Of a DNA stretch of 64,000 nt, positions 26,377 through 33,902 are shown one piece after another. The stretch lies in NCBI RefSeq assembly GCF_002028425.1, contig NZ_CP020042.1, positions 3,596,001 through 3,660,000 on the forward strand, written 5' to 3'. Source of the stretch: Streptomyces katrae. Its GTDB lineage: Bacteria > Actinomycetota > Actinomycetes > Streptomycetales > Streptomycetaceae. Under the pieces are notes generated by a model. It ran no database searches and had not been told where the DNA came from. It was given only the letters and a program-made list of their open reading frames with translations. The position numbers and the translations under genes are program-made. How positions within the stretch are numbered: the stretch's first letter is position 1; every line of letters starts with the position of its first letter.

Positions 26377-27521
26377 CGCGCACCCCGCAGCAGCGGACCG
26401 AGCCGCTCCCAGCCCCGCTCCCGCAGGAACCCGCGGGCACCCCAGCGCAGCGCGGGTACGGTCACCACGAGCCCGTCCGGATCCCGCTCCAGCACATGGA
26501 CCTCCGCCACCCGGCGCCGCCCCGCCCGGTCGCGGGCCAGATGGACCACGAGGGTCAGCGCGGCCGCCAGCTGGCTGTGCAGGGCGGCCCGGTCGAGTCC
26601 GGCGGCGGTACCGAGCGCCTCCAGCCGGGCGGGGACGTGCTCGGCGGCATTGGCGTGGACCGTGCCGCAGCCCCCCTCGTGCCCGGTGTTCAGCGCGGCC
26701 AGCAGATCGGCCACCTCGGCGCCGCGCACCTCGCCGACCACCAGCCGGTCGGGGCGCATCCGCAGGGCCTGGCGGACCAGGTCGGCGAGGGTGACCAGGC
26801 CCGCACCCTCCTGGTTCGCGGGCCGGGTCTCCAGCCGCACCACATGGGGATGGTCCGGCCGCAGTTCGGCGGAGTCCTCGGCCAGCACGATCCGTTCGGC
26901 CGGCCCGACCAGTCCGAGCAGGGCGCTGAGGAGGGTGGTCTTGCCCGTGCCCGTCCCGCCGGAGACGAGGAAGGACAGCCGGGCCTCGACCATCGCCCGC
27001 AGCAGCCGCTGCCCGCCCGGCGGGAGGGTCCCCGCGGCGACCAGCTCCTCCAGCGTGAACGCCTTGGGCCGCACCACCCGCAGGGACAGGCACGCCGACC
27101 CGACGGCCACCGGCGGGAGGACGGCATGCAGCCGGGTGCCGTCCGGCATCCGGGCGTCCACCCAGGGCCGGGCGTCGTCCAGCCGCCTCCCCGCGACGGC
27201 GGCCAGCCGCTGGGCCAGCCTGCGCACGGCCTCGGCGTCGGCGAAGGTCACCTCCGTCAGCTCCAGGCCGCCGCCCCGGTCCACCCACACCCGGTCGGGG
27301 GCGGCCACCAGCACATCGGTGACCCCGGGGTCGCCGAGCAGCCGCTCCAGCGGGCCCGCGCCGACCAGCTCGGACCGCAACTCGGCCGCCGCACCCAGCA
27401 CTTCCGCGTCCCCGAGCAGCCGGCCCTGCGCCCGCAGGGCCGCCGCGACCCGGGCCGGCGTGGGCTCCGCACCGCTCTCGGCGAGGCGCCGGCGTACCGC
27501 GTCCAGCAGGACCGCGCTCAT
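26373..27521 (-). CDS. tadA: TadA-family secretion ATPase
   Basis: 382 aa, ATG 27521 overlapping the ssd stop. VirB11/PilT-type ATPase: Walker A GGTGTGKT (188-195), Asp box (ERIVLAEDSAELR), Walker B-like DRLVVGEVRGAEV, and a His box region (GHEGGCGTVHANAAEH). It powers pilin export and polymerisation. It is shorter at the N-terminus than TadA of Gram-negative bacteria, as is usual in actinobacteria. Confidence 0.93.
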   Translation of the reverse strand: MSAVLLDAVRRRLAESGAEPTPARVAAALRAQGRLLGDAEVLGAAAELRSELVGAGPLERLLGDPGVTDVLVAAPDRVWVDRGGGLELTEVTFADAEAVRRLAQRLAAVAGRRLDDARPWVDARMPDGTRLHAVLPPVAVGSACLSLRVVRPKAFTLEELVAAGTLPPGGQRLLRAMVEARLSFLVSGGTGTGKTTLLSALLGLVGPAERIVLAEDSAELRPDHPHVVRLETRPANQEGAGLVTLADLVRQALRMRPDRLVVGEVRGAEVADLLAALNTGHEGGCGTVHANAAEHVPARLEALGTAAGLDRAALHSQLAAALTLVVHLARDRAGRRRVAEVHVLERDPDGLVVTVPALRWGARGFLRERGWERLGPLLRGAR

Positions 27522-28720
27522 GCCGGCACCCCCTGCGCCGGGCCGAGGGCCCGCTGCCAGAAGCCGTCGCAGAAGCGGGCCAGCGCACCCCGCGCGCCGG
27601 GCGGTTCCCCCTCGGCCACCCGCCCCGGGAGCCCCACCTCCACCGGAACCTCCCCGGCCAGCGGCGCTCCCAGGAGCCCCGCGACCGCTTCGGCGTCGAG
27701 CCCCTGCCGGCAGCGGCCCCGTACGACCACGCGGACGTCCCGGGCCACCATCCGCACCCCGGCGGCGACGCGCCCCGCCGCGGCCACCGACCGCAGCTCG
27801 CCGGGGACCACCAGCAGGACGAGGTCCAGCTGGGCCAGTACCTCTGCCACGGCCTCGTCCACCCGCCGGGGCAGGTCGACCACGACCACCCCGCCGCGCC
27901 GCCGGGCGGCGGCCACCACCGACCGCATGGCGGCGGGCGGCACCACCACCCGGTCCCCGCGGTCCCAGCTCAGCACCCGCAGCGCGTGCAGTTCGGGAAG
28001 GGACTCCTCCAGCGCCCCGGCTCCGACCCGGCCCCGCGAGGCGGCGAAGTCCGGCCAGCGCAGCCCCTCGGCGCCCTCACCGCCGAGCAGGACGTCCATG
28101 CCGCCGCCGAGGGGGTCACCGTCGATGAGGATGGTGCGCTCCCCGGACCGGGCGGCCCGCAGCGCCAGGGCGCAGGCGAGGGTGGACGCCCCGGCCCCGC
28201 CGCTGCCGCCGATGACGCCGACCGTGAGGGCGGGCCGTCCGGCCCCTTCGACCACGTCGGCGAGACGGTCGACGAGCCGGTTCTCGGCGTCGGGCAGCCG
28301 CAGCACCTCCTCGGCGCCGATCTCCACGGCCCGCTGCCACACGAAGGGGTCGTCGAGGTCCCGGCCGACGAGGAACACCCCTTCCCGGCGCGGCGCCCCG
28401 CGCACCCGGCGGGCGGCGTCGTCCCCGACCAGGACCAGCGGGGCCGTCTCCCACCCGGCGCCTCCGCCCGGAGCCGCGGCGTCCACGTCACCGCCGCCGG
28501 GGTCCCCTGCGGCTCCGCTTTGCTCCGGCACCGCATGGTGCACATGCGGCTCGGCGCCCGCGGCGGCGCACAGCCGCAGCAGATCGTCGAGGAGCAGCGG
28601 GTCCTCGGTGATGATCAGCGGCCGCCCACCGCCGGGCCCGGACCCGCCGGCGCGGGCGCCCGGCCCGCTCCCGCCCGCCGCACCGGTCTCCAGCGCTTCA
28701 CACGACTTCGATCCAGCCAC
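27518..28720 (-). CDS. ssd: Septum-site-determining protein Ssd / TadZ-like ATPase
   Basis: 400 aa from GTG 28720, chosen because a GGAG lies just upstream; the frame extends to 28891. A receiver-like N-terminal domain (about 40-170) is followed by a MinD/ParA-type fold with a deviant Walker A (GGSGGAGAST, Lys missing) and LIDGDPLGGGMDVLL. In M. tuberculosis the homologue Rv3660c affects septum formation; in tad operons TadZ localises the pilus. First gene of the pilus operon. Confidence 0.85.
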   Translation of the reverse strand: MAGSKSCEALETGAAGGSGPGARAGGSGPGGGRPLIITEDPLLLDDLLRLCAAAGAEPHVHHAVPEQSGAAGDPGGGDVDAAAPGGGAGWETAPLVLVGDDAARRVRGAPRREGVFLVGRDLDDPFVWQRAVEIGAEEVLRLPDAENRLVDRLADVVEGAGRPALTVGVIGGSGGAGASTLACALALRAARSGERTILIDGDPLGGGMDVLLGGEGAEGLRWPDFAASRGRVGAGALEESLPELHALRVLSWDRGDRVVVPPAAMRSVVAAARRRGGVVVVDLPRRVDEAVAEVLAQLDLVLLVVPGELRSVAAAGRVAAGVRMVARDVRVVVRGRCRQGLDAEAVAGLLGAPLAGEVPVEVGLPGRVAEGEPPGARGALARFCDGFWQRALGPAQGVPA

Positions 28721-28740
28721 GATCTCCGCCCCCTTCTCAC

Positions 28741-29009
28741 TGCAAATCCACACGCCGCGGACTTCGCGGCTGGAATCACGGTGCAGGGGTCCGGAAAAAG
28801 AAGTGGATCTTGCCGGAAAACTGTGGACAAGAAGGGGCTTGTGAATATCTTCTCCACCCCCGCGAGTGAGTTCCGGAGCGCGCCGGAACAACTACGCAGA
28901 GTTACGCGTCGGAGGGGGTGAGGGGCCGCGCCGTGCGGGCCCGCCGAAGAGGAAGGGCCGGAACGATGTCCGTCGGAACCCGAAGGAGTGGGACGCGAAC
29001 CGCGTCCGG
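28741..29009. other. Divergent intergenic region, left part
   Basis: Non-coding sequence upstream of ssd. It contains a short dyad (CCGCGGACTTCGCGG, 28753-28767) and a 7-bp hairpin GGACGCG/CGCGTCC at 28991-29007. Short open frames here have no ribosome-binding site or codon bias. It should hold the promoter of the pilus operon, which I cannot place with confidence. Confidence 0.5.
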
Positions 29010-29100
29010 ACATGCGACGACCCCCGCCGGGGGGGAGAGCGGGGGTCGTCCCCACGGTCCGACTCGGGGGGGGGAGGAGTCAGACCGGGTTAGCACGGTC
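29010..29100 (-). ncRNA. 6C small RNA
   Basis: Two hairpins with C-rich loops on the minus strand. The first pairs 29056-29065 with 29077-29086 (nine pairs, one mismatch) around an 11-nt loop with nine consecutive C. The second is a perfect 12-bp stem, GACGACCCCCGC-type, at 29016-29027/29039-29050 around an 11-nt loop with seven C. Paired C-rich loops define the actinobacterial 6C RNA family. The position also fits: as I recall, M. tuberculosis 6C (B11) lies between Rv3660c (ssd) and Rv3661 (HAD phosphatase) on the strand of ssd, as here. Ends are approximate. Confidence 0.85.
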
Positions 29101-29186
29101 GCGAACGATCCGTGACTTCCATGGTGTACCCGAGAGCCTTCTCAGGCAAACCCACGCGCCACACCTTACGCCGAATGGTGGGCGCA

Positions 29187-29192
29187 TATGCT
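29187..29192 (+). promoter_or_regulatory. -10 hexamer TATGCT of the HAD gene, likely leaderless
   Basis: TATGCT ends 6 nt before GTG 29199; there is no ribosome-binding site for that start. Confidence 0.5.
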
Positions 29193-29198
29193 CGGTGC

Positions 29199-30044
29199 GT
29201 GGAAAATCAGCCCTTGCCGCACTCCTCGCCTCGGACCGCCGCCTTCTTCGACCTGGACAAGACGGTCATTGCGAAGTCGAGCGCCCTGACGTTCAGCAAG
29301 TCCTTCTACCAGGGTGGCCTGATCAACCGGCGGGCCGTGCTGCGGACCGCGTACACCCAGTTCATCTTCCTGGCCGGCGGCGCCGACCACGACCAGATGG
29401 AACGGATGCGCGAGTACCTGTCCGCCCTCTGCAAGGGGTGGAACGTCCGCCAGGTGCGCGAGATCGTCGCCGAAGCGCTGCACGACCTGATCGACCCGAT
29501 CATCTACGACGAGGCCGCGTCCCTCATCGAGGCCCACCACACGGCGGGCCGTGACGTGGTGATCGTGTCCAGCTCGGGCGCCGAAGTCGTCGAGCCCATC
29601 GGCGAGATGCTCGGCGCGGACCGCGTCGTGGCCACCCGCATGGTGGTCGGCGAGGACGGCTGCTTCACCGGGGAGATCGAGTACTACGCCTACGGCCCCA
29701 CGAAGGCGGAGGCCGTGCGGGAGCTCGCCGAATCCGAGGGCTACGACCTCGCGCGGTGCTACGCGTACAGCGACTCCATCACCGATGTACCGATGCTGGA
29801 GGCCGTCGGGCACCCGCACGCAGTCAATCCCGACCGGGCCTTGAGGCGCGAGGCGGTCGCGCGGGAGTGGCCGGTGCTGGTGTTCAGCAAGCCGGTGCGG
29901 CTCAAGCAGCGGCTGCCCGGGCTGTCGGTGCCCGCCCGGCCCGCGCTCGTCGCCGCCGCGGCGGTCGGAGCGGCGGCGGCCACCGCCGGGCTCGTCTGGT
30001 ACGCGAGCCGCCGCCGCGCGGCCGCGGCCCTCGCGTCCGCCTGA
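29199..30044 (+). CDS. HAD-IB (SerB-like) phosphatase, morphological-differentiation-associated
   Basis: 281 aa from GTG 29199, preferred over ATG 29175 and 29112 because it begins just before the conserved RTAAFFDLDKT and follows a -10 hexamer. HAD motif I is DLDKT (Asp18, Asp20), motif II VIVSSSGAE, the Lys of GPTKAEAV, and motif III YSDSITDVPML. A hydrophobic C-terminal helix (VAAAAVGAAAATAGLVWYA) with a basic tail suggests membrane anchoring. Homologues are annotated as inhibition of morphological differentiation proteins (recalled SCO3558, Rv3661). It is divergent from ssd across the 6C RNA. Confidence 0.9.
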   Translation: MENQPLPHSSPRTAAFFDLDKTVIAKSSALTFSKSFYQGGLINRRAVLRTAYTQFIFLAGGADHDQMERMREYLSALCKGWNVRQVREIVAEALHDLIDPIIYDEAASLIEAHHTAGRDVVIVSSSGAEVVEPIGEMLGADRVVATRMVVGEDGCFTGEIEYYAYGPTKAEAVRELAESEGYDLARCYAYSDSITDVPMLEAVGHPHAVNPDRALRREAVAREWPVLVFSKPVRLKQRLPGLSVPARPALVAAAAVGAAAATAGLVWYASRRRAAAALASA

Positions 30045-30092
30045 CCCGAGGCCCCGCAGGCCCTCCCGGACCCGGAGTCCTGCCCCGGCCTG

Positions 30093-30119
30093 GGGCGATA
30101 TGGGGCGTCCGAATCGCCC
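30093..30119 (+). terminator. Possible terminator of the HAD gene
   Basis: GGGCGAT (30093-30099) pairs with ATCGCCC (30113-30119) around a 13-nt loop, 48 nt after the stop codon. No U-tract. Confidence 0.45.
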
Positions 30120-30156
30120 AGAATCGTCCCGGAAAGTAAAGAACTCCGGCCAGGGG

Positions 30157-30185
30157 TTTCACTCGGCTCCGAAGCGAGGTACAAA
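30157..30185 (+). promoter_or_regulatory. Candidate promoter of the 6S-like RNA
   Basis: TACAAA (30180-30185) is preceded at 17-nt spacing by TTTCAC (30157-30162), a weak -35. The predicted start falls at about 30190, where the closing stem of the RNA begins. Confidence 0.4.
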
Positions 30186-30384
30186 GGAGTCACGGCCCGC
30201 GAGACCAAAGAACATCCGAGAGGATCATCTTTAAAACGCAGTAAGGCCCACGGACCGAAGCAGGAACGCCGAGCACCCACGCGACGTCGACCCGTCGATT
30301 ACGGGCCAGCCGCACCAGGCCACGGGCAAAGTACCCGGCCTGATGGGCATCATCGAGGACGCTTGGTAACTGGGCGTGAATGCC
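30186..30384 (+). ncRNA. ssrS: Candidate 6S-like RNA (scr3559-type)
   Basis: The gap between the HAD gene and the Fic-like gene has no convincing ORF. Its ends pair: TCACG-g-CCC (30190-30198) with GGG-CGTGA (30372-30379), then after an internal loop ACCAA (30204-30208) with TTGGT (30363-30367), closing a rod of about 190-200 nt with internal hairpins (CCCGT/ACGGG at 30291-30305, CGGG/CCCG at about 30323-30337). That size and closed-rod shape suit 6S RNA, which mimics open promoter DNA. S. coelicolor 6S-like scr3559 is, as I recall, between the homologues of these same neighbours. A hairpin follows at 30386. Strand and ends are inferred. Confidence 0.55.
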
Positions 30385-30385
30385 A

Positions 30386-30417
30386 GCGGCGACACCAGAG
30401 CAGTATGGTGTCGCCGC
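30386..30417. terminator. Terminator-like hairpin between convergent units
   Basis: A perfect 12-bp stem, GCGGCGACACCA (30386-30397) with TGGTGTCGCCGC (30406-30417), 8-nt loop. It follows the 6S-like RNA on the plus strand and the Fic-like gene on the minus strand. No U-tract, as often in Streptomyces. Confidence 0.7.
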
Positions 30418-30462
30418 AACCCTGTGTCCGGACCCTCCGCCCGGACGCCCGTCGCGCGGGCC

Positions 30463-31284
30463 CTACGCCGCGCCGCGCTGGAGCGCCTCGCAGACCGCCG
30501 TCGACTCGCGCGCACCGAGCTCGACCGCGCGGCCGCAGTGCGCGATCCAGGCCGCCATCCCCTCCGCCGTACCGGAGGCGTAGCCCTTGAAGGCCTCCAG
30601 GTAGGCCTCCGTCCCCTGTTCGGCGTGGCCGACCTCCGCCGGGCAGATCGCCTTCGGGTCGAGCCCGCTGTTGATCAGCACGATCCGCTCCGCCGCCCGC
30701 GCGACCAGGCCGTTGTACGAGGCGAAGGGACGCAGCGCCAACAGCTCGCCGTGCACCACCGCGGCCGTGACCAGAGCCGGAGCCGACCCGCCCGCGATGA
30801 CCACGCGCGCCAGCCCGTCGAGCCGGCCCGCGACCTCCTCGGCGTCCGGAAGCGGGAGGTCCACCAGGGGCTCGTCCACCGGCTCACCAGCCAGGCGCGG
30901 GCGGCCCACCACGTCCCCCGCCACGGCCGAACCGGACGCCACCAGGTGCAGCCGGGCGAGGACCCGCATCGGCGACTGGCGCCAGATGCTCAGCAGCTGG
31001 CCCGCCTCCGCCGTCAGGCGCAGGGCCGCGCCGACCGTCAGCGCCTCCGGGTCCGCGCCGAAGTCGGTCCGGCGGCGCACCTCCTCCAGCGCCCAGTCGG
31101 CCGCCGACAGCGCCGCGCTCCCCCGGGCGCCGCGCAGCGCGGCCTCCGAGGTGATCTCCCCGCCGCGCCGGCGCATGACCCGGTGCCCGTAGACCCGGTC
31201 CACGGCCTTGCGTACGGATTCCACGGACTCTGCGACGCCCGGCAGGGCGCCCAGGGCCGCCAGGGGATCGGAAGCGCTACTCAT
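30463..31284 (-). CDS. Degenerate Fic-fold protein (Rv3662c-like, often annotated oxidoreductase)
   Basis: 273 aa from ATG 31284, which lies 8 nt after TAGGCT. An upstream ATG at 31314 has a good AAGGAGGGG element, so a 283-aa form is possible. All-helical and cytoplasmic. Residues 185-196 (RPFASYNGLVAR) align with the Fic motif HPFxxGNGRxxR: catalytic His is Arg185, the Gly is Tyr190 and the first Arg is Leu193, while Pro, Phe, Asn, Gly and the last Arg are kept. AMP-transfer activity is therefore unlikely. I see no cofactor-binding motif that supports the oxidoreductase label. Divergent from the CooC-like ATPase gene. Confidence 0.8.
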   Translation of the reverse strand: MSSASDPLAALGALPGVAESVESVRKAVDRVYGHRVMRRRGGEITSEAALRGARGSAALSAADWALEEVRRRTDFGADPEALTVGAALRLTAEAGQLLSIWRQSPMRVLARLHLVASGSAVAGDVVGRPRLAGEPVDEPLVDLPLPDAEEVAGRLDGLARVVIAGGSAPALVTAAVVHGELLALRPFASYNGLVARAAERIVLINSGLDPKAICPAEVGHAEQGTEAYLEAFKGYASGTAEGMAAWIAHCGRAVELGARESTAVCEALQRGAA

Positions 31285-31292
31285 AAGTAGGG

Positions 31293-31298
31293 AGCCTA
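31293..31298 (-). promoter_or_regulatory. -10 hexamer TAGGCT of the Fic-like gene
   Basis: TAGGCT ends 8 nt before ATG 31284. If it is used, the upstream ATG 31314 is not in the transcript. Confidence 0.5.
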
Positions 31299-31379
31299 CG
31301 CACTGCGGACCCATAGCACCGACCCCTCCTTGGAGTGGTCTTCTTCACTCACCTCGGACACACCGCGCTGTCATCCCAC

Positions 31380-31385
31380 TACTCT
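31380..31385 (+). promoter_or_regulatory. -10 hexamer TACTCT of the CooC-like ATPase gene
   Basis: TACTCT ends 8 nt before ATG 31394; no clear ribosome-binding site lies between. Confidence 0.45.
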
Positions 31386-31393
31386 TGGTGAAC

Positions 31394-32404
31394 ATGAAGA
31401 TCGCTTTCGTGGGAAAGGGAGGCAGTGGGAAGACGACGCTGTCCTCCCTCTTCATCCGCCACCTCGCAGCCAGTGGAGCCCCCGTCGTCGCGGTGGACGC
31501 CGACATCAACCAGCACCTCGGAGCCGCCCTCGGGCTCACCGAGGAGGAGGCCGCCGCGCTGCCCGCGCTGGGTGCGCACCTGCCCCTGATCAAGGAGTAC
31601 CTGCGCGGTTCGAACCCGCGCATCGCCTCGGCCGACAGCATGATCAAGACGACGCCGCCCGGTGCGGGTTCGCGCCTGCTGCGGGTGGACGAGGACAACC
31701 CCGTCTACGAGGCCTGCGCGCGCACGCTGCTGCTCGACGGGGACGCCGTACGGCTGATGGCGACGGGCCCGTTCGCCGAGTCGGACCTGGGGGTGGCCTG
31801 CTACCACTCCAAGGTCGGAGCCGTCGAGCTCTGCCTCAACCACCTGGTCGACGGGCCGGACGAGTACGTCGTCGTCGACATGACGGCGGGCTCGGACTCC
31901 TTCGCCTCGGGCATGTTCACCCGCTTCGACATGACCTTCCTGGTGGCCGAGCCGACCCGCAAGGGCGTCTCGGTCTACCGCCAGTACAAGGAGTACGCCC
32001 GGGACTTCGGGGTCCGCCTGCGGGTGGTCGGGAACAAGGTGCAGGGGCCCGAGGACATCGAATTCCTCCAGGACGAGGTGGGCGAGGACCTGCTGGTCAC
32101 CTTCGGGCACTCCGACTGGGTGCGGGCCATGGAGCGGGGCCGCCCGGCCGCGTTCGAGCTGCTGGAGGCGACCAACCGGCTCGCCCTGCGGGCCCTCCAG
32201 GAGGCGGCGCAGGACTCCTACTCCGCCCGCGACTGGGCCAGGTACACCGAGCAGATGGTCCACTTCCACCTGCGCAACGCGGAGAGCTGGGGCAACGCCA
32301 GGACCGGGGCCGACCTGTCAGAACAGGTCGACCCCGGCTTCGTCCTCCACGAGGGCCTGGTCAGCCCTCGTCCGGCTCGCCGGCCGGCCCCGCAGCCGGC
32401 TTGA
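31394..32404 (+). CDS. CooC/MinD-like P-loop ATPase
   Basis: 336 aa. SIMIBI ATPase starting with MKIAFVGKGGSGKTTLSSLF: deviant Walker A GKGGSGKT at 7-14 with the signature Lys, VDADINQHL (A' motif), and VVVDMTAGSDSF (switch/Walker B). This arrangement is that of CooC and Fe-protein-like nickel or cofactor insertion ATPases rather than ParA. The target is unknown; no Ni enzyme is encoded nearby. Start ATG 31394 follows a -10 hexamer. The 3' end overlaps the convergent lipoprotein gene by 44 nt. Confidence 0.87.
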   Translation: MKIAFVGKGGSGKTTLSSLFIRHLAASGAPVVAVDADINQHLGAALGLTEEEAAALPALGAHLPLIKEYLRGSNPRIASADSMIKTTPPGAGSRLLRVDEDNPVYEACARTLLLDGDAVRLMATGPFAESDLGVACYHSKVGAVELCLNHLVDGPDEYVVVDMTAGSDSFASGMFTRFDMTFLVAEPTRKGVSVYRQYKEYARDFGVRLRVVGNKVQGPEDIEFLQDEVGEDLLVTFGHSDWVRAMERGRPAAFELLEATNRLALRALQEAAQDSYSARDWARYTEQMVHFHLRNAESWGNARTGADLSEQVDPGFVLHEGLVSPRPARRPAPQPA

Positions 32405-33668
32405 CCTTCCCCGCCGGGGCGGCCGGCGCGGCCGGCGGCCCCGCGGTGAGGAACTTGTTCCAGCCCTCCTTCGGCGCCTGGCCGACCTCGAGGGTCCGCA
32501 GCCAGTCCAGGGTCTTCGGGTCCTGGGCGTCCAGCCAGTCGGCCAGCTCGCGGAAGGGCACGCAGCGGACCTCCTTCTGGCCGCACATGCTCTTGATGGA
32601 CTCCTCCACGGCGCGCATGTAGGTGCCGCCGTTCCAGGACTCGAAGTGGTTGCCGATGATCAGCGGTGCGCGGTTGCCCTCGTAGGCCCGGTCGAAGGCC
32701 TGCTTGAGGCCGTCGCGCATCTGGTCGCCCCAGTACTGGTGCTGCGAGGGGTCGCCCTGGGTGGTCGTCCCGGACTGGTTGACCATGTAGTTGTAGTCCA
32801 TGCTCAGCGTGTCGAAGGCCCGGCCGGGCATCGGCACCAGCTGGAGCGGGAGGTCCCAGAGCCCGTCCGTCTTCTTGGGCCAGACCTGCTTGCTGATCCC
32901 GCTGGAGTCGTAGCGGAAGCCCATGTCCTTGGCCGCCAGCATGAAGTTCTTCTGCCCCTCCAGGCAGGGGGTGCGGGCGCCGATGAGCTCCTTGTCGTAG
33001 TCGAAGGGGAGCGGGTCCATCTCCTTCAGGCCGGCGTTCGTCTTCCAGTTCTTGACGAAGGACTTGGCCTGGTTGATCTCGCTCTTCCACTCCTCGACGG
33101 ACCAGGTGCCGACACCGCCGTCGGGGCCGCAGAAGTGGCCGTTGAAGTGGGTGCCGATCTCGTTGCCCTCCAGCCAGGCCGCGCGGACCTGGGTGGCGGT
33201 GTCCTTGATGCCCTGGAGGTCACCGAACCCGATGTCGGAGAGGCCCGGCGAGTGCTGCGGCGCGGTGTAGAGGGACCGCTTCTCCTCCGGCAGCATGTAC
33301 ACGCCGCTGAGGAAGTAGGTCATCCGGGCGTTGTACTCCTTGCCGACCTCGCGGAAGTGCGAGAAGAGCTTCTGGCTGTCCTCGCCGGCCCCGTCCCACG
33401 AGAACACCACGAACTGCGGCGGCTTCTCACCGGGCTTCAGCTTCTGCGGCTTCTGCACGTTCGGCTGCGGACCGGTGTAGGCGGTCGAGCCGTCGCCGAT
33501 GGGCCGGTTGACGCTGCCGGGCGCCTCGGGGGCGGGGGCGCCCTTCCTCCCGTTCGGCGCGCCGGGGGCCCCGCGCCCGGTGGACCCCGAGCCGCTGCAC
33601 CCGGCGGCGCACAGGACCAGGGCCGTGGCGACCAGCCCGCCGGCGATCTTCTTCGTGGCGGCCATCAT
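32361..33668 (-). CDS. Lipoprotein with polysaccharide-deacetylase-like domain
   Basis: 435 aa from ATG 33668 (GGGAGAGG 7 nt upstream; a second ATG follows at once). The signal ends at LCAAGCSGS. After a Pro/Gly-rich linker comes a NodB-like fold: FVVFSWDGAGED (Asp motif), MTYFLSGVYML, and THFNGHF with the H-x3-H metal pair. It may deacetylate a cell-wall or extracellular glycan, but the later catalytic motifs are divergent. The C-terminal 30 residues are Pro/Ala-rich. It overlaps the convergent ATPase gene by 44 nt. Confidence 0.85.
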   Translation of the reverse strand: MMAATKKIAGGLVATALVLCAAGCSGSGSTGRGAPGAPNGRKGAPAPEAPGSVNRPIGDGSTAYTGPQPNVQKPQKLKPGEKPPQFVVFSWDGAGEDSQKLFSHFREVGKEYNARMTYFLSGVYMLPEEKRSLYTAPQHSPGLSDIGFGDLQGIKDTATQVRAAWLEGNEIGTHFNGHFCGPDGGVGTWSVEEWKSEINQAKSFVKNWKTNAGLKEMDPLPFDYDKELIGARTPCLEGQKNFMLAAKDMGFRYDSSGISKQVWPKKTDGLWDLPLQLVPMPGRAFDTLSMDYNYMVNQSGTTTQGDPSQHQYWGDQMRDGLKQAFDRAYEGNRAPLIIGNHFESWNGGTYMRAVEESIKSMCGQKEVRCVPFRELADWLDAQDPKTLDWLRTLEVGQAPKEGWNKFLTAGPPAAPAAPAGKVKPAAGPAGEPDEG

Positions 33669-33902
33669 CCGCACACCTCTCCCTCGCAGTACCGATGCAG
33701 GACGTTCCCGACGCAACGTCCCATGCGGTGCGGTTTTAGGAAGGTATGACAAGCCAGACAAAATGCTTAATCACTCCTGCGAGTGGGTTTCTAGGCCGTT
33801 TGCCCGCATTCCCTCCCGCCTTTCTTTACTCTCCATTACCATCCATTTACCGAGTGTTGAGACTCCCGCCGCTTCATCCCTCCCCAGAGGAGACGGGAAC
33901 CC

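Noticed and set aside
28985..29010. tRNA T-arm-like sequence (minus strand GGTTCGCGTCC)
   Set aside because: It is only a 7-bp hairpin with a 3-nt loop; no acceptor, D or anticodon arms flank it.
30181..30195. A good Shine-Dalgarno-like AAAGGAG followed by ACG
   Set aside because: No ATG, GTG or TTG follows at a usable distance and the ACG frame has poor codon bias. It coincides with the predicted 5' end of the 6S-like RNA.
30241..30372. A 44-codon frame with G/C-biased third positions ending in TAA, between the HAD and Fic-like genes
   Set aside because: It has no start codon after the preceding stop, the opposite strand shows equal bias, and the stretch lies inside the proposed 6S-like RNA, whose pairing explains the conservation better.
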